A DNA stretch of 64,000 nucleotides, from positions 2,604,001-2,668,000 of the forward strand of contig JAJKFH010003493.1 in assembly GCA_023333565.1 (NCBI GenBank). Direction: 5' to 3'. Below, in pieces: positions 1 to 10,921 of the stretch (within the stretch, counting starts at the first letter, position 1; every line of letters starts with the position of its first letter). Under the pieces are notes generated by a model. The model did no database searches, was not told the DNA's origin, and saw only the letters and a list, made by a program, of their open reading frames with translations. The DNA is from Puffinus mauretanicus. Lineage: Eukaryota; Chordata; Aves; Procellariiformes; Procellariidae. The translations under genes were made by a program, and so were the position numbers.

Positions 1-3000
1 GTATTGCTGGATGTGGGACTGCATAGCGGGGCCTTAAGGACAGGCACAGCATCGCTGAATTCCTCTTTTCTCTCAGCTAAAGCCCAAGAAGACTCCAGCA
101 GCACCCTCTGGAGTTGTGGCCTGGCATAAGCACGTTAAGAGCTGCTGTTCATGGGAGCAGCGAAAATAATCCAGGGGGCTGGCTCCGCAGCTCCGATCAC
201 TCATACACGAAGCTGTGTTTATGTCTTCCTACACAACCAAATAAGTGTGATTAACAAACACAGGCCATTTCTAGCATCACAGACTAGACTTGCTGTTAAT
301 TAAAAAAGGGGATGGAGGGGGGGAAAAAAGTTATCCAGCTCCTCCCTGTGCCTTTTCTCTGTCTTTGCTTTATTCTCACTCTCTTGCTGACAGTCTTCAT
401 GCCCTGTCTCCCAGCAGTGATAGAAAGGTTATATGATTCTATTAGGACTGGTTTGTCTTACGGGACAAACATCATCCCCTGGGAAACTTGGGAGTTGCTA
501 GCGCTGCAAGTTCATGCCTGCGTGCCCGCAGTTGATGATCTCCATCAAGTCCCAGGTGCTGGAACCATGTTAGAGTATGTGTGTGTGTGAGCGTGCACGT
601 GTGCGCACGTGTGTGTGTGCACTCACACAGTGGCTGGGGAATCTCTGGATTTAAACATGAAAAAGTTACTCACATTGTGAGTCCTCCTGGTTTGGGAAGA
701 AAAAAAAAAGAAACTCAGAAAAAGGTGGATCCTAATACACAGCTGAAAAAAAAAATCAACAACAAAAGAAGGAAGAAAATTAAAGGTATCTGGTATTATT
801 CTTGTCAGGCCCCAGATTGTAAGGAAGCATAGAGGCTGCTGTTGAGCCCCGTTCTGTAAAGGGCTGCTTGCTCTTAAGGCTCACGCCCTCATCTTTCTCT
901 CACTGGAAGAAACTGTGTCCGCAGGGGGAGATGTGGGGCAGGAACAGCGGGCGAAGGCAGAGACCGTACAGAGGCATCACTTTGATACACAGGCTCTAAA
1001 GCTGCAGCATCTCCCCCCTGCCAAGTGCCCAGCCCCAAGAGGGGTTCAGTAGACTATGTTGTAGTCCTGATTATGCTCAGCAGTGATTTAGGGCTCTTTC
1101 CCTCTTTTAATTCCCTCCTGCTCCCTTACCCTCTTCCAGGGCCTGTGCCGTAAGCGTGGTGCCTGCTTGCAGGGCTGATGCTCTCCCCAGCTCCAACGCA
1201 GAGGCTGCGGTGAGAAATGGCTGTGCATCACTGAGCAGCTGGAAGCAGTTATTAACCGAATTTGGCATCCGAGCTGAACTATGAACGCATCTGGGTGGCT
1301 TGAATTGTTCTTAATTATATTTTTGTTTTATTGTTTTCATTTCGAGCTGTGCTCTACCACTACTCTCTGTATATCTCTGTGCTGTACATTTTCTTTTCTT
1401 GCAGCCCGGGGTAATTGCTCCTTGTCGTGCTGTGTTTGCCATTTTAATTTTTTATCATCTCGGTTACTTTCTTTTCTTTTCCCGTTTTGATTATTTGGTT
1501 ATGTCATTCCCATTTGCCCTGACATTTCAATAAATTCACTGCTACATTATCTTTGTCCCTAGAGCTGCAGTTTATCCTTCTCTTCTAATGTCTCTGTCTC
1601 AAAGCTGGATATAAACTGTTTATTTTTTCCTAACAGCCTCCCTTTTGGGCTGAGGAGCAAACAGCAGCAGAGAGCAGCCCCGCCGCAGACAGCAGCGTGC
1701 TGTGCTGCAATCCTGGTGCCAGAGTGCCCCCTTCCAGAAATACTGGGGAATAACACGGGGAGGAAGAAAAACCAGGCAGGACTCTGCAGCTCACCCTCTG
1801 GCCATAGGTTAATATCCAGGTATTTAGATGAGACTAGCTAAAAGGATGCTGGTGCAAATGGCGTGAAAGGAAATGAAGTTTTTTTGGACTCTACATTTTC
1901 AGGTTGAGGGAATGCCCTTTATCTGCTGGTTTTTGCACTTCTTTCTTACACTGAGGTGCTTGCATTTTCCTCTGTCACGCTCGCTTTTTGACCCCGCCAG
2001 CTAAAAGCTCACAGGAGGGGGCTACGCTGGGCAGCGAGCCCAGCGGCGTGCTGGGGAAGGGGGCTCTCCTCCTGCACGCTCACGCTGTGCGTGGGGCAGG
2101 CGGTCCTCCTGCGGGAAAGCACTTTTTCCCTTTGCAATAGCTGATTCCACCCCGAGCAGCTAGTTTCTGTTTGGTCAAGACTTTGGGCTTCGGCAGGCGC
2201 TGAGTAATCCTGCTCTGTGGGTGAAGACTGCTGCCAGCTGGCCAGTCCACCCACTTATGGAGGGAACGGCCTCTCTCGCAGCGTCAGCAGGGTGGCACGA
2301 GTGGAATGGCTTGTGGGCCGCAGCTTCGGCTGCTGCGGAGCAACATCTGGCAGCTCAGTTTAAAGGGGTCGATGAAGATGGGTTTCAGGTGGGTTGTTGG
2401 CCTTTGTGCAGAGCAAGGGGGCACAGCCAGGCACTGGAGCCCAGTGTCTCTGCTCCAGGGGCAGCAGCATCTGGGGGAGACGCAGGATGGGTAGCTGCTG
2501 GGTGGAGAGGTGAGGAGGACAGAGGAGTATGATACCCTCTTAACCTGCCTTTTTTTTTGGGCTGAGTAGTGCTTACCTTGTCAGCACTCTCTGAAGCGAG
2601 GTCCTCACAAATGGTTTGGTTTCCGTACCAACAAAATGACTAGGACCCTGAGCCGTGGTTTGATGTGTGAATTCACTGTGTATACAGACAACCCTTTCTA
2701 AAGTGCTTGCGTTGGAGACATTTGGCCACTCAAAGCTAGAACACGGACACTGAGCCAGACCTTCACGTTAAAACTATTCTCAGCACAGGGAAGGCTGAGG
2801 TCATACCTGTATCAAGAGGAAACGTGAAGGAAACACACTGCCCATGATTCGTTTGAGGGAGGTATGAACCCATACGGTTCATTCGTAACTGTAACACTAG
2901 GTTTAAGGTGAAGTTAACAACATTATGTAATCCTTTGTAAATGTTGTTCTTGTTATTAGACTTCATTCATATATGAGAAACACCATTTTCCTTCAAGGTA

Positions 3001-6000
3001 CTCCTTTTAGACTTTAATAAACTCCTAGTATATTAATGAGTTGAGCCACTGGAGTCTTGCTCTCTCTTATATCATATAACACCCTCCAGAGACGAGAAAA
3101 CCCACCCTGGTAGCTACTTGTTTAGGTTCCAGTGCAGGAAGGTCCCTTGCTAATACATGGCAGCTTTTCAGCACCGTGGGCAACACAAAGGCTCCTGTCA
3201 AGGCTCTCCCAGCAGTCAGCGAACGTTGTTGAATGAAAGCCCAGGGTATTCACACGCGGCAAGCGCTGTGTTATGCAGCAGGGGAAGTTTATCATTTTAG
3301 GTCATAGCTGCAACAACACTGGGAATGTCACCCATGGCCGGGCGGTCGCCCTCGTTCAGGTCTTTCCACTGCGAGCCTGGCCAGCCAGGGCAGCACCGCA
3401 GGCTCCGAGGGGCTGACGCTGCTGCCTCAGGTGGCTTGAGGACACCTTCCCGTCCCCGAGCCAGCCGCACGACTGCCGATCCTGAGCGTGCACAAATGCG
3501 CACGTCGGTAGCGTGGCTGAGCTGGGAGAGCACCGGCACGGAAATATGGGTGCACCCCAGGAGGACGAGGCTAAAGCTGATCTCTCCTCCGTGGAAACCT
3601 CAGCAGTTGGTAGACATCAGGTGGTTTGTAAGGTGCGAAGGTCAGGTCACTGGGCTGAACCAGCAACTGCGCCTAAATTATGCCAGTCTGTAAGCCAAGA
3701 GGCAGTCATTGCTGTCAGTAAATGCGTGATGCTGAGGGTACGTATGGGTGTCTGCAGACATGTGAACAGGCAGGCAAAGCTGTGCCCTGGCTCTGAGGGT
3801 CCTGTAGATTTATTTATTATTTATTTTATTTCCCATGAAATGTTAGGACTAAAAAAGGAATCTGTTGCGGCACTAAGGCAAACTTAGTTCTGTTCTAACT
3901 CCGACAGCACTGTTTTCTGGGGTAAGCTGGCTAAAGAGGCAAAGCAAACGCTTACCGTAGCAGCCATCTGGGGTTTGTGCCAAGCATGTTTGAGTTTGAA
4001 GGCCAAGCCACGACTGGAGAGCCACACCACAGACAAGTACAGCAAGGACATCAGAGCATGCAAGCACTTTGCTCTTCAGCTCCAGAACTGTTTTTAAAGA
4101 TCCTGACCTGTTTGCAGACCTGCAGAAACCTGGCGAGTGGGAAGGCACAAACTCAGGGAACTTCTCCATGATTTGAAAATAATTACTAGCTGTGGGTGTA
4201 GTCACCTAGCCTTATTATCCCCACCCATCCCGTGTTTGTCTTCTCCTCCAACCCTCCGAACGTGACACTCTCTTGTCTTGGCTCTGGTGCATTAGGAGGC
4301 TTTTCAGGGCCAGATGTTCGCTGCGAGCGTGGTCCAGGAGCTGTGGTGCCGTGGGCAGCCGGGGGAGGCTGACGCCCCTCCAGCGCAGGAGCAAAGGCTG
4401 AGCCCGCGCGGCTCCCTGCAGCCTGCTCGCTTATGCCAAGGAATTTTTGGCTGCAGGTGCCAGGTAATTCCTGGTATCGCTGGCAGGCGATCCTCCTGGC
4501 TATTCACAGCAGTGCTTTAATTCAGCCCACCCATGTTCATGCAAAGCTCCTGTGCAAGAGCAATCCCGCGCAGGGCTTACACGAAGTCAGCTACCCAGAA
4601 AGTTTTGTTTTCAGTGAAGTTAAAAAGTGACACCCACATTTTGTCTTAGAAAGCAATGGAGGAATCTTTCATATGGTGAAGCTCCTATAAGAAAAACAGT
4701 ACTTTTGAGCCCAGGTTTATCACAGCATTCACTGTGTGCAGATAAATGAAAAGAAAGCAGCCATTGAGTGACAAAACTGGGTTTCCCGATAGGTCGTTAT
4801 TTTAGCACAGCTCCTCTGTGAGGCACATGGCAAATGACTCTAAATAATTGACTGAATTCCCCTTGTGAAATGTAAGAACCAGCATTTGTGTTCTGATGCA
4901 TTAACCTGGCAGTTTTGCCTATACCCTTATAAAGGGACCAACAGGACAGGTGCTCCCCTGCAGATGTCAGGGGGGTCAGTTTGGCCCCACGCCAAATGAG
5001 CAACAAGGGAAGCCTGTGCATGGGCATGCAGAGGGCAAAGGCACACTGCACAGTAGGAAATAGGGCTGCCAAGCCACACACGCTATTAAGCAGCATGAGA
5101 GGAGGCCGGAGAGGTTGCTATTGGGCAAGGATAAAAAGGTGAAAAGAAAAAGTCCTCCATGCAGCAGGGACCGGCCTCTGCACCATAAGCCAGCCTAAGA
5201 GGTACTAGTTTAGACATTGTGGAAATGCAGCATTGTTAAATAATTTCTGTCATCTGCCACTGGGGATCCAGGCACACATGTTAGGTGGCCATTTATCCAT
5301 GTGTTTTCTCTATCCGGGAGTGTTGTGCAGACGAGAAGTCAGCTATTGGGATCTCACATCTGTGCACAGGTCTGGGTTGCTTCCCAGGGCATCTGCACCT
5401 GTGTTTGGGCCGAAGGAGCACAGGGAAGGGGACTGAGGGGTATCCGAGGTTCTTCTCCAGATCCTCCCATGTTCTGGGACTATGCAGTAACCAAGTCAGT
5501 CTCCAGCCTAGGTCAGAGGCAATCTTCAGCTATGTGTTGGCGACTGAATCTGCCAAAGTGGGGGCGTTAAAAGGGGGCATTAGTGTCATTTTATAAAGCA
5601 TCACCACTGCTTATGCATCACACAGCTTTGAGTATCTGCATTAAGTAAATGAAAACCAAGGCAGCAATTATCTAGCCTTGCAGCTAATCCAGGGCTGCCT
5701 GCATGAGGTCTAGGGAGCATCACACACAATGGAGAAGAGCTGTTGTACAGCAATAACCCAGCAGGCCTCTCTAGATGTGCTTCATTTGGAGCTGCAACTT
5801 CTGGGCCAGATGGGCTTTTAACACGTTGTATTTGCCTCTGCTACCTTATTAAGCAGCACTCGATGCTGTTGCATGAAATAATTTGAGCCACAATCTTCTT
5901 AAGCTGAGCTATGGGGGGGTGGGCAGAGAGAAGGGCCCTTCGAGAAGATACCCCCCTCAGTTTTAAGCATGCAACATTACAAGTGACCCCTTGAGGGTCC

Positions 6001-7785
6001 TCCTCCAGCCAGAGGCAAAGGCTCTCCCGGAGAGCAATGCAGGGGAGCAACCGTCATGGATAACCACGCAGCCTGCCTTGGGGATTCAGGCCGGGCAGAG
6101 GCAGTTTGTTTCTATGGCTATAGGAGACAGCAGAGTTCAGCTCTGCCTTAAAAAAGAAGTGCTAGGGCATACATTTCCAGCAGGTATAAACTGCTCTGTG
6201 AAGGGCCCTGGCGTGGCAGAGCAGTGTCTGCATGGAGGGAAGCTTTGCTGCCACGGAGGGACCTGTTTGTTCCTGATAACCGGGATGTGCAGCCTTGCAG
6301 CCTCCACGCAGGCCTGCTCAGCTCCTCTCTCCCTCGCTGGCGACGCAGCCGTGTCCTTGACCAACTTTCCTGCCCAGCGAGCACAGCCTCCACAATGTTT
6401 TTTCCAAGCTGCCCGTTGCAGCTCCGTCTGCTGTCAGGGGTGGGGGGTCTCTGGGCTCTCCCCATACCTGGATGTTCCTCCCCACTTCAACCTTTAAAAA
6501 AAGAAAATTAGAAGAAAAAAAAGAAGGTACTGGGTGATGAAGGCTCTGGCAGCTGCTCGCTGTACTCATCAAAGAAAAGGAAGTGCCAATTACTTCCTTG
6601 TACGAACTGTTTCTGTAATCAAAGTGCTCTGCGGTTCAGTTGCGAACGCTGACTCCCTCCCGCCCTGCGCACAGCCCGTGGGTCACGAGCCCGAGCAGGA
6701 GGCAGCTGGCTGCCCACACCCTCATCAGCTTATACTTTCACACAGCGACAGTCATACTTTTGTTTTCCTTGCGACATTCACCATTTCCTGGTGAGGCGAG
6801 GACGGAGACCTGGCACGCCGCTGCGGGCACCTTCACACTTGAGTCGGCGCTGCCGGCTCCAAGTCCAGCAAGTTTCCCACAAACAAGCACAAAGGCTTCA
6901 TGTCCCCATCCCCTTGCCAAACCGGGAAGGTGGGAGAGGGGGAATGGAAATGCTTTTTTACTGGGAAGCTCCCCTGCCCTGTTCCCCCACTTGCTGTGGT
7001 AAGGCTCTCACAGCCAAACAGGGAAAAATTACTCGTGGCCCATCCGGAGCACCCCAGCGAAAGCTGGAAAGAGCTCTTCCCAAGGACCTCCCAGGCCCCG
7101 GGACCCTCGTGGCTTGTGGCCCTGCTCACAGGGGCGCAGACTTGGCGGCAACAAGGGAAGCCATATGCAAACATGCCACCAGGGAAAACATGCCAAGAAA
7201 AAAGAACGAGGTTTTGTGCTGTTATTTTTTCCAGTGCTGGCAGTCATAATTTTGTTTCTGTTTTGACTTTGGGTTTTGGGGGTTTTTTTTTAAACACTGA
7301 TAGATACAGCATTTCCTGGAGAAGCTTCTCTTACCTCCTAAACCAGTAAACACTTCAAACTAGGAGAGCAAGTTGGAAAAATCTAACAGATCTTTGCCCT
7401 TTGTATGCCGTTTTCCATCTACCTCTTGTAACCTAGATTTAAGACTGCCTTTACCAAAAACTAAACCATATACATTTTTTCAGTTACAAGGTTGTATTCT
7501 TGAATTGTAGTGAAGGCGTTTAAAATACCCATCTATTTTAGTGACGCTACCCAAAAAAGTTTGTTAACTGTAATAAGCGAAGTGCACCAGAAAAGCCCAT
7601 CCAACCACCCGGTATCACAGGCAGACCGAGATAGGGGCTCCCAGCCGCTGCGCACCCGTGCAGGCCCCGTGACCCTACAGCAGCTGATGCTCTCATCCAT
7701 TACTGCTGCTTTGCTCACCTCGGCATGTTGTCTGCTGCTCCAGATTTCATACAGAAAAATACAAAGAACACAGAAACACAGTTTA
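1..7785. other. Intergenic region beyond the NR1D2 3' end
   Basis: No recognisable gene, RNA gene or intact transposon. Open frames here are short (longest about 168 codons, 5991-6497), show no family resemblance, and overlap other open frames on both strands in the same GC-rich patches, as chance ORFs do. In other amniotes the next gene on this side of NR1D2 is THRB, transcribed towards NR1D2; no THRB coding sequence is visible. Apart from the TG-rich repeat near 576 I see only short homopolymer runs. Confidence 0.7.
576..626. repeat. Imperfect (TG)n / alternating purine-pyrimidine repeat
   Basis: About 50 nt of nearly uninterrupted alternating purine and pyrimidine, mostly TG with CG steps (GCGTGCACGTGTGCGCACGT in the centre). 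The central part is also close to self-complementary. It is an ordinary dinucleotide microsatellite of a Z-DNA-prone type; no functional role is shown. Confidence 0.8.
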
Positions 7786-7807
7786 GCTTGCTGACATAAT
7801 GCCCATA

Positions 7808-7813
7808 TTTAAT
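7808..7813 (-). terminator. NR1D2: Probable NR1D2 poly(A) signal (ATTAAA)
   Basis: The minus strand reads ATTAAA, the commonest variant hexamer. About 20-30 nt further on there is a T/TG-rich stretch (about 7740-7785, with TGTGTTTCTGTG) that suits a downstream element. Cleavage is therefore expected near 7785-7790. This is inference from sequence only. Confidence 0.5.
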
Positions 7814-9434
7814 CTTTTAAAACAAGAACAAAATCAAGAATAAAATCAAGAATAAAAATTTCATTTAAGTCATACAGTACATTAATCTTTCAGCAATGAC
7901 CCAATCTACAGTACTCAAATGCCTGGCATGAAGTCTATTATCTCAGCGTTTAACAAGTGTATAACCAGTGACACAGTAAAAGAAGAGCTCACAATACACA
8001 GCTAACACGATGAGTTTAGATTTTCTTCTAAGAGTCCAGCTAGGGATTGTAATACATGGGTCACTTTTGAACCGTACTTTAATCAACTTTTTTGTTCAGT
8101 CAATATGTTTGGGGCTTTTTTTCTGTTATATGAGTTTTTCCATTATGTACAGGAAGATTATTTCAAATGAAATTGCACAAGTTAGAATATCTATCTATAG
8201 GCATACATGGTCATTCTAACTAAAAATTTAACAAGCAGTAATTACTCAGTCCTGGTTATACATTCCTAAAGGCTTAATAATGCAATTAAAAAAACCCAAA
8301 AAAACAAAAAAACAAACAAAAACAGAACACAACAAAACACAGTTGTAGGGTGGCAATCTCTGTAAGAAGCTTCCTTCCCTCCCAAAAAAACCAAGGGTTA
8401 ACTGTACTTTCCACATTTGAAAGGGGGTCTACAAAGAAGTCATTTCAGCTCCTAAATAATACCAACCATGTGACTGTCTCCTTTCTAAAGTCTGAACGGT
8501 TCAATGCAAAATTCAGTGAAGCTCTCAAACAAATAATACTGGTAGGATGCAGACTGTTAACAGAAATCAGGACAATATGCCCCGATAGGACATTTGGATA
8601 GCAAAACTGTATGTACTAAGGGGCCATTATCCGGTGGTGAAAGTAGCTTGAAGCAGGAGGACGGCTCTCCCTGCAGCAGCTGCGGAGGAGGGGAAAGGGT
8701 GGGCTCTTCTGCTCCTTAGCCAAGGCTGAAGTTGAATGTTCCCCAGCTCTTACTCAAGCACCCGCTTCCTCCTGCTCTCAGCCCCCTGGCCAGCACCCCT
8801 TACCACCTTCCGAGGGGAAATCCCCCAGCCCAAAGGTGACCGGAGCCATGGTGGGGCACGAGCCTCCCCCCTGCCCGGCTCCTGATGCTCAGGGGCAGGC
8901 GGAGGCCTGCCTCCGCTCCAGCTCCGCGGCAGGCACGAGGGCTCCCACCGACTCGCTGCTGCGTGAGAGCTGCTCCGGCGCAGCACGGAGGAGGACTGCG
9001 GTCTGGCGGCTTTCTGGCTCCTGGCCTCAACGAGCGCACACATCTAAATGCAGTAACAAACAGCGAGGTCTCTCCCCCCGCAGAGTAGCGTTACCAAATG
9101 CTAGAGACCCAGAGGGCTACCTCTAAGGTGCGTTAACTAAACACAAGGGTAATGGAGCATCTTCTTCCCACATTAGCAAAACATAAACGTAACTAATTAA
9201 CAGAACTGCTTTGACTTTTTAATCTCTCTCTTCTGGTGCCAGGTCCTGCTACAAATGGAGAAAACCCATAGAGAGCTACTTTCCTAGATGGAAAAGCAGC
9301 AGAATCTTAAGCCTTGAGGATCTGCTTTGTAATTTGCTACTGGCATAAACAACAAAAAAAGTCCCATTTGTTTGTTTGGTTTTTGTGGTGTTTTTTTAAG
9401 AAAAAAATCCAGACCATCCAGTGCACCTTCTCTG

Positions 9435-9466
9435 CACATACACACACACGCACATGCACACACACC
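9435..9466. repeat. (CA)n microsatellite in the NR1D2 3' UTR
   Basis: About 32 nt of CA repeats with single TA, CG and TG interruptions. On the NR1D2 transcript it reads as a GU repeat. Confidence 0.75.
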
Positions 9467-10724
9467 AATGGAGAGCTCCAGAAGAACAGGCATGGGAACC
9501 ACAAAGCCCAAATTGTGAAAAGACATGGGGAATCTCACATTTCTGTGTTCAATTCTCATTTAGCAATGAAGCAGCAAAATGATGTATTGCAGGAATTAAA
9601 TGGTCACAGAACACACATACACCCAAACGCAACCATGGATACATTTTTCCCATATTTTTTTTTCTGATAGATGCTGTTAGTCATCTGATAGTTTCTTTCT
9701 GGCTGTGCTGAAGTTTTTGAAGAGCATCTGGTGCTTCTTTAACCTTTATCAGAACGTAAGAACCTCAGTGGCAATGGACAATCGATCTCATTAGTGCCAC
9801 AACCAGCCACCTCCACTTGAGATTCTCTACGAACCCGTTCTGGAAGTTGAAGCTGACCCCGCCCCTTGGGTGCCACTCTGCTGTTTTTTTTTTTTTTTAA
9901 ATTAACAAACACAGCATATTAATGCAGATTTGATGTTTTCTAAAAATTAGAAATGCTCAGATAATTAGTTCAGCAATATGCAAAGTGCATCTATTTGGTT
10001 CTTTCCATAGATCACCTTCTGTTTTAAGTTTAAATTCCTCCACAGTTTAAAATATTGTGAAGAAATTATATGTATACTTTATGTATAGAACTATTTATAT
10101 ACATACACATATATACACACAACTCTGTACTTTATATAGCCATAAACACTCATTACTTAACTATTTATATTATATACACATGGCATGAACACACGCTCAG
10201 TGAAGAGTTGGTGCAGGCTGAAATCATTCCATCGGGTTTAATGGAATAACAACAGTGAAACCATGAGTGAGTTATCAAGAGACACAGACATACATCTATT
10301 AGATAAGTGAAAGACCAATTAAATCAGCTCTTCCATTTTCCTATTAGCACAGGATTGTTCCCACCCCATTCCATGCTCCGTATGCACATACACAGCTACT
10401 TTGCATTCAGTTTACATGAGAGGGCAGTGGTGGTTCTTTTTCCTATGTGAAAGAACAGGCCGTATTTACTCAGGCTCATCGCAACCCCTTCTGCAGAAGT
10501 GCGGCACAGCTGGGTCTGGACGTCTTGGAGGACTCTGAATGCTGCACCGCCGTTAGCTGAAAGCACCTGCTGAAGCGTTATTGCATGGTTATGGGACAGC
10601 TATCAATCGTTCACAGTCTGTGAACTCTCCCTCTCCAACAAGTGGTACAACTGTATAAATACATATTTTAGCACAGAACAGTTTTAACACGAGGCAAGTC
10701 CAAGTACAAATGAGACCTAAAGGC

Positions 10725-10921
10725 CTATGGGTGAACTTTAAAGGCTAAGAGTTCTTCAGAGTGCATGTTGTTTAAGGAACGCAAGTCAGGTAATTTCAAA
10801 AGAAGTTTTGTGAAAATAGAGGCTTCATTTGGGTGATTTTTCATGATTAAGGTCCTTAATGCACGGATTAGTGTTTCCTGAAGTGCCTCCACAGAATTGA
10901 CATTTTCTATTCCGGAGCGAT
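10725..10921 (-). CDS. NR1D2: NR1D2 coding exon 8 (last), residues 509-573
   Basis: Begins after a TTTAG acceptor (AG at 10922-10923); the first two bases complete the Asp codon split with exon 7. Encodes the C-terminal ligand-binding domain helices, including the heme-ligand His (H562) within [15 protein letters not shown], and ends with TAG. An unusually long C/T tract precedes it on the transcribed strand. Confidence 0.95.

Larger units (their letters stand above)
7786..10724 (-). other. NR1D2: NR1D2 3' untranslated region (3' end estimated)
   Basis: Runs on from the NR1D2 stop codon at 10725-10727. It is AT-rich, lacks coding potential, and holds several ATTTA pentamers on the transcribed strand, an AT-rich block near 10060-10180 and a CA repeat near 9435-9466. 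The end is inferred from the last plausible poly(A) signal. Long 3' UTRs are usual for NR1D2. Earlier ATTAAA hexamers on the minus strand (for example near 9213 and 10235) could give shorter transcripts. Confidence 0.6.

Noticed and set aside
421..447. ATGATTCTATT resembling the terminal repeat of avian CR1 LINEs
   Set aside because: The sequence before it does not resemble the CR1 3' end and the motif occurs only once, so it is most likely chance.
5991..6497. 168-codon open frame in the left intergenic region
   Set aside because: No family resemblance; several other frames over the same bases are equally open.
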